From positions 2,976,001 to 3,040,000 of the forward strand of contig NZ_LR134117.1 of assembly GCF_900635445.1 (NCBI RefSeq): DNA of 64,000 nt, written 5' to 3'. Position numbers and translations under genes: made by a program. The stretch is from Serratia odorifera. GTDB lineage: Bacteria > Pseudomonadota > Gammaproteobacteria > Enterobacterales > Enterobacteriaceae. The notes beneath the pieces are model-generated. The model saw only the letters and a program-made list of their open reading frames with translations, was not told the DNA's origin and did no database searches. The stretch's first letter is position 1. Each line of letters begins with the position of its first letter. Shown piece after piece: positions 40,071 through 50,671 of this stretch.

Positions 40071-41281
40071 TGGCTTTTTGGCTGATTATAATTGCACTAC
40101 TGATCGGCGCCGCGGCGTTGCTGGTGGTGCCGGCGATGCGGCAGGGCAAGGCGGATGCCGTCACCAGCCGTGATGCCTTGAACGCGGTATTTTATCGCGA
40201 TCGTCTTGGTGAACTGGAAAGAGACGAGCAACAGGGCGTGGTAGCCGAGCGGCCGGAGCTGGTCAAAGAACTGCAGCAGAATTTGCTGGACGACATTCCC
40301 GGCCAGCAAGACGCGCAGACGCGGCCGATTAATCGTTGGGCGCTGGTACCGGGCGTGGTGGTATTAGTGGTGGTGGCGGTTGGTTTTTATCTGAAAACCG
40401 GCGGGTTGGCGCAGGTGGCTGCCTGGCACCAGGTCGAAGCGCAGATGCCGGAGTTGCGTGAGCGGGTGGCGAATGAGCGCGCCAAGCCGCTGAGCATGGA
40501 AGAGATCGCCCGCCTGGGCTTGGGGCTGCGTACCGCGCTGCAACAGGACGATCGCAATATCCATGACTGGATGATGCTCGGTCGGGTCGGCATGGCGCTG
40601 AATAACGCTACCACCGCGACGCAGGCATTTGCTCATGCTTACCGGTTGGATCCGAATAATCTGGAAGTACGGCTCGGTTATGCCGAGGTCTTGACGCGCT
40701 CCAGCGATCCGGAGGATAACAAACAGGCGACCGCAATGTTACGCAAGATGATCGCCGAAGATCATACCGATCTGCGCGTACTGAGCCTGCTGGCGTTTAA
40801 TGCCTTTGAACAGGGTGATTATAAACAGGCGATAGGTGCCTGGCAGGTGATGCTCAAATTGATGCCTGCCGACGATCGACGTGTCGAAGTGTTAAAGCGC
40901 AGTATTGAACAAGCAAAAATACAGGCAGGCGAGGAAACTGTTAAACTTGCTGTCAATGTGACGTTGTCTCCAGAGGCAGCGAAGGCATTACCACAACAAG
41001 GAACGCTGATTATTTCGGTTACCGACGGCAACAGCCCGGTACCGGTTGCCGTAAAACAATTGCCCCTGAGCCGCTTCCCGCTGTCATTCTCGCTGGATGA
41101 CAGTAATGCCATGATGCCGGAACGTCTGCTTTCGGCGTTGCAGCAGGTGAAGGTACGCGTACGCATCTCTCACGACGGTCTGGCGACGCCGCAGGCCGGA
41201 GACTGGTTTGGTGAAAGCGCCGTGCAGGGCTTTAGCGGTAAAGGGCAGGTTGGCGTTCAGATAGACAAGCAAGTTCCTTGA
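40070..41281 (+). CDS. ccmI: Apocytochrome c chaperone CcmI (TPR)
   Basis: 403 residues. Two membrane helices (WLIIIALLIGAAALLVV and VPGVVVLVVVAVGFYL) enclose a cytoplasmic loop; the periplasmic part carries tetratricopeptide repeats (DWMMLGRVGMALNNATTATQAFAHAYRLDP and following) and a C-terminal beta domain. It binds the C-terminus of apocytochromes c and passes them to CcmF. Corresponds to the C-terminal half of E. coli CcmH. Last gene of the ccm operon. Confidence 0.92.
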   Translation: MAFWLIIIALLIGAAALLVVPAMRQGKADAVTSRDALNAVFYRDRLGELERDEQQGVVAERPELVKELQQNLLDDIPGQQDAQTRPINRWALVPGVVVLVVVAVGFYLKTGGLAQVAAWHQVEAQMPELRERVANERAKPLSMEEIARLGLGLRTALQQDDRNIHDWMMLGRVGMALNNATTATQAFAHAYRLDPNNLEVRLGYAEVLTRSSDPEDNKQATAMLRKMIAEDHTDLRVLSLLAFNAFEQGDYKQAIGAWQVMLKLMPADDRRVEVLKRSIEQAKIQAGEETVKLAVNVTLSPEAAKALPQQGTLIISVTDGNSPVPVAVKQLPLSRFPLSFSLDDSNAMMPERLLSALQQVKVRVRISHDGLATPQAGDWFGESAVQGFSGKGQVGVQIDKQVP

Positions 41282-41319
41282 TAAGAAGACTGAACGTATT
41301 TGTGTTTATGGAGAAAAGT

Positions 41320-42081
41320 ATGAACTTTCGCCTGACTGGGCTGGCTTTCGCAACGGTATTGCTCGTCGGGTGCGCCAGCACCCCTGAGAATGAACCTCAA
41401 GGGCGTTCCGATCCTCTGGAAGGGTTCAACCGCACCATGTTCGATTTTAACTACAACGTACTGGATCCTTATCTGCTGCGTCCAGTGGCGGTCGCCTGGC
41501 GTGATTACCTGCCGATGCCGGCGCGTAACGGTCTGAGCAACTTCACGTCGAACCTTGAAGAACCGGCCAGTATGGTCAACGAATTCCTGCGTGGCGAACC
41601 GTACCGAGCCATGATTCACTTTAACCGCTTCTTCCTCAATACCCTGCTTGGCATGGGTGGGTTGATTGACGTGGCTGGCATGGCCAACCCGAAACTGGCG
41701 CGTGAAGAGCCGCGTCGCTTCGGCAGTACGCTGGGTTATTACGACGTTGGTTACGGCCCTTACGTGCAGTTGCCGGGATACGGCAGTTGGACCCTGCGTG
41801 AAGACGGCGGCGAATGGGTTGATAAGCTCTATCCGATGCTGAGCTATCTGACCTTCTGGATGTCGGCCGGTAAATGGGTAGTCGAAGGCATCGAAACGCG
41901 TGCTCAGCTGTTGGATTCTGACGGCCTGCTGCGCAACTCTTCCGATCCGTACCTGATGATGCGTGAAGCCTACTTCCAGCGTCACGACTTCCTGGCCAAC
42001 GGCGGCGTACTCAAGCCGGAAGAAAACCCGAACGCCAAGGCGATTCAGGGCGATCTGGATGAAATCGATTCAGCCAATTGA
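41320..42081 (+). CDS. mlaA: Outer-membrane lipoprotein MlaA (VacJ)
   Basis: 253-residue lipoprotein (E. coli 251) that removes phospholipids from the outer leaflet of the outer membrane and hands them to MlaC. Lipobox LLVGC after MNFRLTGLAFATV; core RSDPLEGFNRTMFDFN, YLPMPARNGLSNF, RFFLNTLLGMGGLID and RRFGSTLGYYDVG. Start chosen at 41320 by the signal peptide and GGAGAA site; the longer frame has no signal peptide. Confidence 0.95.
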   Translation: MNFRLTGLAFATVLLVGCASTPENEPQGRSDPLEGFNRTMFDFNYNVLDPYLLRPVAVAWRDYLPMPARNGLSNFTSNLEEPASMVNEFLRGEPYRAMIHFNRFFLNTLLGMGGLIDVAGMANPKLAREEPRRFGSTLGYYDVGYGPYVQLPGYGSWTLREDGGEWVDKLYPMLSYLTFWMSAGKWVVEGIETRAQLLDSDGLLRNSSDPYLMMREAYFQRHDFLANGGVLKPEENPNAKAIQGDLDEIDSAN

Positions 42082-42098
42082 GTGTCGAACGAATAAAG

Positions 42099-42125
42099 AA
42101 AAACCCGCCGATTGGCGGGTTTTTT
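42099..42125. terminator. Terminator between convergent mlaA and fadL
   Basis: AAAACCCGCC-GATT-GGCGGGTTTTTT, 17 bp after the mlaA stop and 20 bp from the fadL stop. Confidence 0.85.
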
Positions 42126-42144
42126 ATGCCGTTCGCGCCAGCGA

Positions 42145-43422
42145 TCAGAAGGTATAGTTGAAGTTGGCGCCGTACAGCCAGGCCTTGCCTTCGGATTCGA
42201 AGGTATATGGGCCTTCCTTGACCGTGACATGCTGGCCGTGCATGTAGGACACGCCGACATCAACCGAGGCATTTTTGTTGAACGCGTAGGTGGTACCGGC
42301 GCTCAGCCAGAAGCGGTCCTGATCCGGAATGGAAATCGAGCGGTTCTGTGCTGGAACCGGGCTGTCATCGAAGGCAATACCGGTACGGAAGGTCCAGTTA
42401 TCATCGTAGTAATAAGTGGTACCCAACGCGATGCGGTAAGCGTCTTTGAAGCCTTCATGTTTTTCGAACAGCGTCTGGCCATTGCTGCCGGTAGCGCGCA
42501 GCTCCTGGAACTGGCTCCAACTGGTATAGGCCAGGCTGTAGTGGATAGCCCACTGCGGCGCAACCTTGTTATACCCTGAAATTTCCCACATTTCCGGCAG
42601 GTGCAGAGTCAGAGAGCCCGGAATGGTATTGCCGTCGGTACCCCACGGCAGGCCGGTTCTGCCCTGCAGCGGATTGTACTGTGAAGGAATGCTGCTTTTG
42701 TAATCGCCGTCGAAGTCGATTTTGATTTCAGAGCGGTAGGTGAGGCTATAACGGTTATTGTCGTCAACTTCGTACAACAGGCCAGCGTTCCAACCGTAGC
42801 CCCACTCGTCGCCTTTCAGGTGCGAGATCTGGGTATCGGCCGGCATGCCGAGAGCAGGACCGCTTTCACCGGCGTAACGTTCCAGTTTGGCCTTGGCATA
42901 AACCGCGTCAAAACCCAGACCGAAGCTGAAGTGCTGATTCAAGCGGTAGGCGGCACTCAGGTTGAGGTTGACCGTGGTCAGATCGGTTTTACCGCCGTAC
43001 GGGCCTGCGGTATAACCATCGTTGAATTCGGTTGCCAGGCCATAGTTACTGGTCACGGAACCGCCAACTGCCCATTGATCGTTCAATGGGTGAATATAGT
43101 GCAGGTTCGGGATCCACTGGGCTGGTGCAATGTTTTTCGAGTTAAGGCTGGCACCGGAAGATGACGTGCCGGAAATATCAACGTCCGGATCGACGAAGAT
43201 CGCACCGACGGAAAGCGCTGGGCTATCAAACATCATCATGGTAGCAGGGTTGCGGCTTGCCGCCGTGGCATTATCCGCGACTGCGCCTTCGCCAGAGAAA
43301 GAACGGCCTAAACCAGATGAAGAGTACTCATTCAGCTGGAATCCTGCGGCATACACGTTTGATGAAATAATTGCCACTGCAGCTGCGAGAGCTGATTTAG
43401 TAAATAGGTTTTTCTGGCTCAT
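42145..43422 (-). CDS. fadL: Long-chain fatty acid outer-membrane transporter FadL
   Basis: 425-residue 14-strand beta-barrel taking up long-chain fatty acids. Signal peptide ([17 protein letters not shown]) then the conserved plug start [27 protein letters not shown], and [12 protein letters not shown]-terminus ends in aromatic YGANFNYTF, the outer-membrane insertion signal. ATG at 43422 matches the E. coli MSQK start and has GAGG upstream. Two FadR-like boxes precede it. Confidence 0.95.
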   Translation of the reverse strand: MSQKNLFTKSALAAAVAIISSNVYAAGFQLNEYSSSGLGRSFSGEGAVADNATAASRNPATMMMFDSPALSVGAIFVDPDVDISGTSSSGASLNSKNIAPAQWIPNLHYIHPLNDQWAVGGSVTSNYGLATEFNDGYTAGPYGGKTDLTTVNLNLSAAYRLNQHFSFGLGFDAVYAKAKLERYAGESGPALGMPADTQISHLKGDEWGYGWNAGLLYEVDDNNRYSLTYRSEIKIDFDGDYKSSIPSQYNPLQGRTGLPWGTDGNTIPGSLTLHLPEMWEISGYNKVAPQWAIHYSLAYTSWSQFQELRATGSNGQTLFEKHEGFKDAYRIALGTTYYYDDNWTFRTGIAFDDSPVPAQNRSISIPDQDRFWLSAGTTYAFNKNASVDVGVSYMHGQHVTVKEGPYTFESEGKAWLYGANFNYTF

Positions 43423-43509
43423 GACCAAAACCTCATTATGTGTTTATTATTTAAACTATGTTACACAAGGTAACAAGGAGCGCGGGATTGTAGGGTCCGT
43501 TATCCATCA

Positions 43510-43526
43510 GACAAATCAGACCAGTG
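43510..43526 (-). promoter_or_regulatory. FadR-like box 1 upstream of fadL
   Basis: Minus strand CACTGGTCTGATTTGTC against the FadR consensus AnCTGGTCnGACnnGTT: core CTGGTC kept, three mismatches. Confidence 0.5.
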
Positions 43527-43532
43527 GCTGAA

Positions 43533-43549
43533 TTATGGTCTGACCTGTG
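43533..43549 (+). promoter_or_regulatory. FadR-like box 2 upstream of fadL
   Basis: TTATGGTCTGACCTGTG keeps TGGTCTGACCTGT of the FadR consensus. Two FadR sites upstream of fadL are also known in E. coli. Confidence 0.55.
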
Positions 43550-43827
43550 AAAATGTTGCAACTATGTTTTTCAGATATTTCAAAATTGATATCAAAAAAG
43601 AGATCTGCTTAACAAAACACCGACGGTAAATAACAAAATTCTGACGCTTCATTAGCAGGCAACCATTTTCGTTTGTGATTTCCATCGCTTAAAACACCTA
43701 CTAACAGTAAGTGCTAGTGCTGCGCGCCACGGGGGAGTAAAATAGCCCTCAGATTATTGTGATTATGCGCCCGATCAAATTTGGCACTTTAGGCGGTATT
43801 GACGCTGCCCGGTGAGGAGAATTGAAC

Positions 43828-44124
43828 ATGTCAGATGCAATAAACAAATGCAGTGCGCAAGAAACGGCAGCCTGCTGCTGTGTGGATGTCGGCACCGTGA
43901 TGGATAACACCGATTGCACCGCATCCTATAGCCAGGTCTTTACAGATCAACAACAGGCACAACAAGCGCTGGCGGCATTGACCGACAAGGCCCGCGCGGT
44001 GGAATCCGATCCCTGTGACATCAACAGTAGCATTAATCCGGTTGACGGCGGCTTCCAACTGGATGTCGACTTTATCTTCTGCTGCCAGGCGGAAACCCTG
44101 ATCTTCCAGCTTGGCTTGCGTTAA
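43828..44124 (+). CDS. yfcZ: YfcZ/YiiS family protein (DUF406)
   Basis: 98-residue cytoplasmic protein of unknown function, rich in cysteine near the N-terminus (TAACCCVDVGTVMDNTDCTASYSQVF) and ending FIFCCQAETLIFQLGLR. The same family protein lies between fadL and fadI in E. coli. ATG at 43828 follows GAGGAG by 8 bp. Clustered Cys could bind metal, which is inference. Confidence 0.88.
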   Translation: MSDAINKCSAQETAACCCVDVGTVMDNTDCTASYSQVFTDQQQAQQALAALTDKARAVESDPCDINSSINPVDGGFQLDVDFIFCCQAETLIFQLGLR

Positions 44125-44273
44125 ACAGCGCGAGTCGACGTCGCTGCGCGGGTCTGCCGCGCAGCTTTTCCTGCCTCCAGCCTCTCCTGGGTTACCGTTA
44201 GAAAGTTGCTCCTGCTCGCAGATTTCACCTCTGCCGGTTTGCCAAATATCAACATCTGGTTAACAATGGCCTC

Positions 44274-44290
44274 ATCAGGTCAGACCTGTT
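44274..44290 (+). promoter_or_regulatory. FadR box upstream of fadIJ
   Basis: ATCAGGTCAGACCTGTT differs from the FadR consensus AnCTGGTCnGACnnGTT at one defined position and contains the palindrome AGGTCAGACCT. It lies 40 bp before the fadI ATG. Confidence 0.7.
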
Positions 44291-44329
44291 TTGATGGTTG
44301 CGCTGACGTCTTTTCCTTCAGGAGCGTTT

Positions 44330-45643
44330 ATGAGTAAGGCACTGCCGCTGGTTACCCGACAGGGTGACCGTATTGCAATTGTAAATGGACTGCGTACCCC
44401 CTTCGCCAAGCAGGCGACCGCTTATCACGGTATTCCGGCGGTGGATCTTGGCAAAATGGCGGTAAGTGAATTATTGGCGCGCAGCGGTATTGACCCGCAA
44501 TTAATCGATCAACTGGTGTTTGGCCAGGTGGTGCAAATGCCGGAAGCGCCAAACATCGCGCGTGAAATCGTGCTGGGTACCGGCATGAGCGTGCACACCG
44601 ACGCCTACAGCGTTTCCCGTGCCTGCGCCACCAGTTTCCAGGCCATAGCCAACGTGGCGGAAAGCATCGTCGCCGGCAGTATCGGTATTGGTATTGCCGG
44701 CGGTGCAGACTCCTCTTCGGTGCTGCCGATAGGCGTCAGCAAAGCGCTGGCGCGCACTCTGGTCGATCTCAACAAAGCGCGTACGCTGTCGCAACGCCTC
44801 AAGCTGTTCAGCAAGCTCAGATTCCGCGACCTGCTGCCGGTGCCGCCGGCTGTGGCGGAGTATTCTACCGGCCTGCGCATGGGCGATACCGCCGAGCAGA
44901 TGGCCAAGTCGCATGCCATCAGCCGTGAGGACCAGGACGCGTTGGCGCATCGTTCGCACCAGTTGGCCGCCAGGGCGTGGGAGCAGGGGCTGCTGCGCGC
45001 CGAGGTGATGACCGCCTATGTGCCGCCGTACCAGGCGCACATTGCCGAAGACAACAACGTGCGCAAGGATTCCAGCCTGGCGTCATACGCCCGATTGAAG
45101 CCGGCGTTCGATCGCCAGCATGGCAGCGTTACCGCCGCCAATAGCACGCCATTGACCGACGGCGCCGCCGCGGTGCTGATGATGAGTGAATCGCGTGCCA
45201 AAGAATTGGGGCTGCAGCCGCTGGGTTATTTGCGCAGTTTTGCCTTTGCCGCCATCGATGTCTGGCAGGATATGCTGCTTGGCCCCTCCTATGCCACGCC
45301 GCTGGCGCTCGATCGCGCGGGTATTACCCTGGCGGATCTGGCGTTAATCGATATGCATGAAGCCTTTGCGGCGCAGACGCTGGCCAACCTGAAAATGTTC
45401 GCCAGCCGCGAGTTCGCCCAGCAAAAACTGGGGCGCAATGAAGCGATTGGCGTGGTCGATATGGATAAATTCAACGTGCTGGGCGGCTCGATTGCTTACG
45501 GGCATCCGTTTGCCGCAACCGGCGCACGCATGATTACCCAGACGCTGTACGAGCTGAAGCGCCGCGGCGGTGGTTTGGGGTTGGCTACCGCCTGTGCGGC
45601 CGGCGGTTTGGGCGCAGCGATGGTGGTGGAGGTGGAACAATGA
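44330..45643 (+). CDS. fadI: 3-ketoacyl-CoA thiolase FadI
   Basis: 437 residues (E. coli 436). Beta subunit of the anaerobic-type fatty acid oxidation complex; cleaves 3-ketoacyl-CoA with CoA. Nucleophilic Cys in [12 protein letters not shown]; His and Gly motifs in [10 protein letters not shown] and [18 protein letters not shown]-terminal Cys in [12 protein letters not shown]. Start at 44330 follows CAGGAGCG. Overlaps fadJ by four bases (ATGA). Confidence 0.96.
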   Translation: MSKALPLVTRQGDRIAIVNGLRTPFAKQATAYHGIPAVDLGKMAVSELLARSGIDPQLIDQLVFGQVVQMPEAPNIAREIVLGTGMSVHTDAYSVSRACATSFQAIANVAESIVAGSIGIGIAGGADSSSVLPIGVSKALARTLVDLNKARTLSQRLKLFSKLRFRDLLPVPPAVAEYSTGLRMGDTAEQMAKSHAISREDQDALAHRSHQLAARAWEQGLLRAEVMTAYVPPYQAHIAEDNNVRKDSSLASYARLKPAFDRQHGSVTAANSTPLTDGAAAVLMMSESRAKELGLQPLGYLRSFAFAAIDVWQDMLLGPSYATPLALDRAGITLADLALIDMHEAFAAQTLANLKMFASREFAQQKLGRNEAIGVVDMDKFNVLGGSIAYGHPFAATGARMITQTLYELKRRGGGLGLATACAAGGLGAAMVVEVEQ

Positions 45644-47799
45644 GCGTCACAAATGCCTTGCATGAACAGCGTGCCACGCCGTCGGCTTTTCGGCTGACGC
45701 TGCGACCGGACCATATTGGTGTGATCACCATCGACGTCCCGGACGAAAAGGTGAATACGCTGAAGGCGGAATTTGTCGATCAGGTCAATGAGGTGCTGAA
45801 CAAGGCGCAGCAATATGCCGCACTGGAGGGGCTGGTGATCGTGTCAGGCAAGCCGGATTCGTTCATTGCCGGCGCAGATATCACCATGATCGCCGCGTGC
45901 AGCAACGCCAAGGAGGCGGAGGATCTGGCGCGCAAAGGTCAAAGTACGCTGGCGAAAATTGCCGCATTCCCGGTGCCGGTGGTGGCGGCCATTCACGGCG
46001 CCTGTCTCGGCGGTGGCCTGGAACTGGCGTTGGCATGCCACAGCCGTGTCTGTTCGTTGGACGACAAAACCGCCCTGGGTCTGCCGGAAGTGCAACTGGG
46101 GCTGCTGCCCGGCTCTGGTGGTACTCAGCGTTTACCGCGGTTGATTGGCGCCAGCAAGGCGCTGGACATGATGCTGACCGGTAAACACATTCGAGCGCGC
46201 CAGGCGTTGCGCATGGGGCTGGTCGATGATGCGGTGCCGCAGGCTATCTTGCTTGATGCGGCGATCGCACGGGTCAAACAGGGCTGGAAGAGCAAGCCGA
46301 CGCTGCCATGGCAGGAGCGTCTGATGAACGGGCCGCTGGGGCGAAGCCTGCTCTTCAGCGTGGTGCGTAAGAAAACGCTGGCAAAAACCCACGGTAATTA
46401 CCCGGCGGCGGAGCGCATTATTCAGGTGGTGCGCGCTGGTCTGGAGCAGGGCAGCGGCCATGGCTATCAGGCCGAGGCGCGCGCGTTCGGCGAACTGGCG
46501 ATGACGCCACAGTCCGCCGCGTTGCGCAGCCTGTTCTTTGCTTCTACCGCGTTGAAAAAAGAGCGTGGCGGCGATGCACAGCCGCGTGAACTGCAGCGCG
46601 TAGGTATTTTGGGCGGTGGCTTGATGGGCGGTGGCATTGCCTGCGTTACCGCCATGCGCGGCGGTTTGCCGGTGCGCATCAAGGATATCAACGAGCAGGG
46701 CATCAACCATGCGCTGAAGTACAGTTGGCAGGTGCTTGGCAAACGGGTACGCAGCAAGCGCATGCGCTCAGCCGAACGGCAAAAGCAGATGATGCTGATT
46801 TCCGGCACCACCGATTACAGCGGTTTTGACCGGGTGGATATCGTGGTGGAAGCGGTGTTCGAGGATCTGGAACTGAAACAGCGCATGGTGGCCGAAGTAG
46901 AACAGCACACCGCACCGCACACGGTATTTGCCTCCAATACCTCGTCACTGCCGATTGGCCAGATTGCCGCCAAGGCGCAGCGGCCGCAGCAGGTGGTCGG
47001 CCTGCATTATTTCAGTCCGGTGGATAAAATGCCGCTGGTGGAAGTGATCCCGCATGCCGGTACCCGTGAGGAAACCATTGCCACCACCGTTGCCCTGGCG
47101 CACAAACAGGGCAAAACGGCGATAGTGGTGGCCGATCGGGCCGGATTTTACGTCAACCGCATTCTGGCGCCCTATATCAATGAAGCTGCCCGTTGCCTGC
47201 TGGCCGGCGAGCCGATGGAATCCCTGGATAAGGCGCTGGTGGATTTCGGTTTCCCGGTTGGGCCGATTACGCTGCTTGATGAGGTCGGCATCGATGTCGG
47301 CACCAAAATCATCCCGGTGCTGGTCAACGAACTGGGCCCGCGTTTTGCCGCGCCGGCGGCGTTTGATGCGCTATTGAAGGACGGCCGCAAAGGGCGCAAA
47401 AATGGGCGTGGTTTTTATCTCTACCCGAGCGAAGGCCAGCAGCGGCAGCGCGGCAAACGCGCCGACAGCGAGGTGTATTCCCTGCTGGGCGTGACGCCAA
47501 AGGCGCATCTCGAACCGGCGCTGATTGCCCAGCGCTGCGTGATGATGATGCTGAACGAGGCGGCGCGATGCCTGGACGAAGGGGTGATTCGCAGCGCGCG
47601 CGACGGCGATATTGGTGCGGTGTTCGGCATTGGCTTCCCGCCATTCCTTGGCGGGCCGTTCCGTTATATCGATCGGCTTGGCGCGGAAAAGGTGGTGAAA
47701 ACCCTGCACTATCTGCAACAGCAATACGGCGAACATTTTGCGCCCTGCGAGCGCTTGCAGCGTATGGCACAGCAGGGAGAGCGCTTTTATCCGCGCTAA
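45640..47799 (+). CDS. fadJ: Multifunctional fatty acid oxidation protein FadJ
   Basis: 719 residues (E. coli 714). The N-terminal enoyl-CoA hydratase ([40 protein letters not shown] with its catalytic Glu) is joined to a 3-hydroxyacyl-CoA dehydrogenase (NAD motif [28 protein letters not shown] with the catalytic His). Alpha subunit of the FadIJ complex. Co-transcribed with fadI under the FadR box. Confidence 0.96.
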   Translation: MSVTNALHEQRATPSAFRLTLRPDHIGVITIDVPDEKVNTLKAEFVDQVNEVLNKAQQYAALEGLVIVSGKPDSFIAGADITMIAACSNAKEAEDLARKGQSTLAKIAAFPVPVVAAIHGACLGGGLELALACHSRVCSLDDKTALGLPEVQLGLLPGSGGTQRLPRLIGASKALDMMLTGKHIRARQALRMGLVDDAVPQAILLDAAIARVKQGWKSKPTLPWQERLMNGPLGRSLLFSVVRKKTLAKTHGNYPAAERIIQVVRAGLEQGSGHGYQAEARAFGELAMTPQSAALRSLFFASTALKKERGGDAQPRELQRVGILGGGLMGGGIACVTAMRGGLPVRIKDINEQGINHALKYSWQVLGKRVRSKRMRSAERQKQMMLISGTTDYSGFDRVDIVVEAVFEDLELKQRMVAEVEQHTAPHTVFASNTSSLPIGQIAAKAQRPQQVVGLHYFSPVDKMPLVEVIPHAGTREETIATTVALAHKQGKTAIVVADRAGFYVNRILAPYINEAARCLLAGEPMESLDKALVDFGFPVGPITLLDEVGIDVGTKIIPVLVNELGPRFAAPAAFDALLKDGRKGRKNGRGFYLYPSEGQQRQRGKRADSEVYSLLGVTPKAHLEPALIAQRCVMMMLNEAARCLDEGVIRSARDGDIGAVFGIGFPPFLGGPFRYIDRLGAEKVVKTLHYLQQQYGEHFAPCERLQRMAQQGERFYPR

Positions 47800-48224
47800 A
47801 ATACCCGGCGGTTAACGGCATGGCAGCCCGATTTGCACTACAGTAGCAATAAGGCTGCAATGTGATCCTCATCACTCCTTGCAACAGCGTCAATTCCGGA
47901 CGCTGTACAGGGAGATTAGGGCGAGGTAACGTAACCGCGTGGTGATGAATGTGGCATCACGATAAAAAAACTTTTATCAGGGGTTGGCTAAAATTCAACC
48001 CGTTGAATTGGTTGTCAAGTGAGCGATGGATTCACGCTACGCTGCCGTTGGTGCAAAAAACAGCGTTTTCTTTACGTGAACTTTCAGGCAAAATGCCCGG
48101 CCGCCATAGAGAGACGGCGCGTTATCGTTTTGAAGCACTTGTGCTCTTGAGCTATAGGTATTCGGCGATACAGCACGCTCTGCGTTTCTGTATAGCGTTA
48201 TTTTGTCAACAACAGCGGTGCAAT
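47800..48224 (+). other. Gap between fadJ and sixA
   Basis: 425 bp without a convincing gene. The long open stretch running into sixA from 47949 has no ribosome site or family resemblance. No strong terminator was seen; the sixA promoter presumably lies here. Confidence 0.45.
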
Positions 48225-48708
48225 ATGCAAGTTTTGATTATGCGTCACGGGAGAGGCGGCACTCGAGGCGGCCAGCGATGCGGTAAGGCCTCTTACCGTT
48301 TGTGGCCGTGATGAGTCTCGTCAGATGGCGGCCTGGCTAAATGCCAAGTCAGTGGATATTGAACGCGTGCTGGTCAGCCCTTACCTGCGAGCCGAACAGA
48401 CGCTGACAACGGTGCGTGAAGCGTTGACGCTGCCGGAAGGCGAAGAAGTGCTGCCGGAACTCACCCCAGGTGGCGATGCCTCACTGGTGGGGAGTTATCT
48501 GCAACTGCTGGCGCAACAAGGGGTAGGCGCGGTGTTGATCGTCTCGCATCTGCCGCTGGTGGGCTACCTGGTGGCGGAACTCTGCCCGGGCGAATGCCCG
48601 CCAATGTTTGCCACGTCGGCGATTGCCAACGTTGAACTGGCGGCCGACGGCAGCCAGGGGAAACTGGAATGGCAGGTCAGCCCGTCGCAGCTGATGGCGA
48701 AAGTCTGA
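48225..48708 (+). pseudogene. sixA: Phosphohistidine phosphatase SixA, frame broken once
   Basis: Small histidine phosphatase removing phosphate from His-phosphotransfer domains. N-terminus MQVLIMRHG carries the RHG catalytic motif. Then one extra G at 48249-48251 shifts the frame; the remainder (DESRQMAAWL, LVSPYLRAEQTL, LPELTPGGD, VSHLPLVGYLVAELCPGECPP) continues to 48708. The second catalytic His is in VSHLPLVGYL. Corrected length 160 residues (E. coli 161). Next to fadJ as in E. coli. Confidence 0.9.
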
Positions 48709-48776
48709 CGCGGACAATGCGACGATGAACCCCAAGGGCGATGCTAAACATCGCCCTTTGTCATTCTTGCGCTGAA

Positions 48777-49307
48777 TTATTCAGCCAGCTCGACCAACAC
48801 CAGCAGCGCCGCGCTGCCACCCCATTCTTTCGGTGCCTGATGGAACGCCAGCACGTCTGGGTGCTGTGCCAGCCATAACGGCGTCTGCTGCTTGAGAATA
48901 TGCTTACCGTGGCCGTGCATCACACAGGCGCAGTGCACATGCTCGCGTTTACAGGCGGCGATGAGCGCCCCCAGTTCCTGTTTGGCCTGCAGCTGCGTCA
49001 AACCGTGCAGATCGAGGAACAGATCCGGCAGGTAATCGCCACGCCGCAGTTTTTTCAATTCAAAATGGCTATAGCCGGGGCGCACGTAGCGCGCTGGGCC
49101 TTCGTCATCCAGCTGCGGCTGGAATTCATCAGAAAAATAAAAACTGGCATCGACCTGCTCCTGCATCAGCCGCTGCGGTGCGGCCTGCCTGGCGGTAGGT
49201 TTGGGCTGCCGGTGGACGATGGTGTCCTGACGCAGCTTCTTGGCGCCTGTCACCGACTCTCTGAAGAGCTGCAATTCATCTTTGCTCAGAGGGTGTCTGT
49301 TTTTCAT
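48777..49307 (-). CDS. smrB: Smr-domain ribosome rescue endonuclease SmrB
   Basis: 176 residues. N-terminal extension ([15 protein letters not shown]) and C-terminal Smr domain with the [14 protein letters not shown] and [17 protein letters not shown] motifs. E. coli SmrB cleaves mRNA at collided ribosomes. ATG at 49307 has GGTGA 10 bp upstream; an in-frame GTG at 49319 is the alternative. Divergent from prmB as in E. coli. Confidence 0.93.
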   Translation of the reverse strand: MKNRHPLSKDELQLFRESVTGAKKLRQDTIVHRQPKPTARQAAPQRLMQEQVDASFYFSDEFQPQLDDEGPARYVRPGYSHFELKKLRRGDYLPDLFLDLHGLTQLQAKQELGALIAACKREHVHCACVMHGHGKHILKQQTPLWLAQHPDVLAFHQAPKEWGGSAALLVLVELAE

Positions 49308-49582
49308 TAATTCATTCACCGGAAATTATTCATCGCGACAGTTTAGCCTGTGCCCGTGGTCTGGCGAAGCAAAACCGTCATCGGTAGTGACGTAGGCCGA
49401 TATGCTGCCTGCCATCTCGCCGTTGGCGGCGCATGCGCTCCGCCAGAGCGGCGGCGACAGGGCGTTTGCCTGCCGCCGGATGTTGCGCCAATTATTTAGG
49501 GTATCGAAGCTGATTTGTCGCGGGCTTTCATGGCAAACTATGCGGCTATCTCATGAATCACAGCCGCCTGCCGGAGGGCACA

Positions 49583-50513
49583 TTGGACAAAATTTTCGTC
49601 GACGAAGCAGTGAACGAACTGCATACCATTCAGGATATGCTGCGTTGGACCGTAAGCCGTTTTAACGCCGCCAATATCTATTATGGTCACGGAACCGATA
49701 ATCCGTGGGACGAAGCGGTGCAGCTGGTTCTGCCGAGTTTGTACCTGCCGCTGGATATTCCTGAAGACATGCGTTCAGCGCGCCTGACCTCCAGCGAGCG
49801 CCACCGTATCGTGAGCGCGTGATTCGCCGCGTCAACGAGCGTATTCCTGTCGCTTATCTGACCAATAAGGCTTGGTTCTGCGGCATGGAGTTTTACGTCG
49901 ATGAACGCGTATTGGTGCCACGCTCGCCAATCGGCGAATTGATCAACGACCGTTTCAGCGCGTTGATCCCACACCCACCACGCCATATCCTGGATATGTG
50001 CACCGGCAGCGGCTGCATCGCCATCGCCTGCGGTTACGCCTTCCCAGAAGCGGAAGTGGACGCGGTTGATATCTCCAGTGAGGTGCTGGCGGTTACCGAG
50101 CGCAATATTCAGGCGCACGGCGTCGAGCATCAGGTGATCCCGATCCGCTCCGATCTGTTCCGGGAAGTCCCGCCGATCCAGTACGATCTGATCGTCACCA
50201 ACCCGCCATACGTCGATGCCGAAGACATGTCCGATCTGCCACAGGAGTTCCGCTTCGAGCCGGAACTGGCCTGGCTGCGGGCAGTGACGGCCTGAAACTG
50301 GTGCGTCGCATTCTGGCCTGTGCGCCGGATTTCCTCAGCGACGACGGCGTGCTGATTTGTGAAGTGGGCAACAGCATGGTACATCTGATGGAGCAGTATC
50401 CGGATATTCCCTTCACCTGGCTGGAGTTCGAAAACGGCGGTGACGGCGTGTTCATGCTGACCAAACAGCAGTTGGTTGACTGTAAAGACCATTTCAGCAT
50501 GTACCGCAGCTGA
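49583..50513 (+). pseudogene. prmB: Ribosomal protein uL3 glutamine methyltransferase PrmB, frame broken twice
   Basis: SAM-dependent N5-glutamine methyltransferase acting on ribosomal protein L3. SAM motif [12 protein letters not shown] and catalytic NPPY in [17 protein letters not shown]. Two single-base deletions, near 49813 (HRIVERVIRRV) and near 50269 ([13 protein letters not shown]), split it into three open parts. Starting at the TTG at 49583, with GGAGG just upstream, and restoring two bases gives exactly 310 residues, the E. coli length; an upstream ATG at 49553 would add ten. Confidence 0.92.
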
Positions 50514-50671
50514 TGATTTCCCCAGGCCTGCCCAGCGGGCCTGATAATAAAAATGAGTATCCCTCAGCGTTTTCACGTCGCCGCCGGGCGTCGGGTTTGC
50601 CGAACCCACGGACGAGCCTGAACCGCCCCTCGCCAGGCGGCGTGAAAGCGGCAGGGAAGTAAGGAGCCGTG

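Larger units (their letters stand above)
43423..43827. promoter_or_regulatory. Divergent fadL-yfcZ intergenic region
   Basis: 405 bp without a gene. Holds two FadR-like boxes near fadL (listed) and an A+T-rich stretch from 43555 to 43700. The yfcZ ribosome site is GAGGAG at 43814-43819. Confidence 0.55.

Noticed and set aside
41257..41985. Minus-strand frame opposite mlaA
   Set aside because: Shadow of a conserved lipoprotein gene; Gln/Arg/His-rich and lacking a ribosome site.
47949..48311. Open frame between fadJ and sixA
   Set aside because: It runs into sixA in the wrong register because of the indel at 48249, and the part before sixA has no recognisable protein features.
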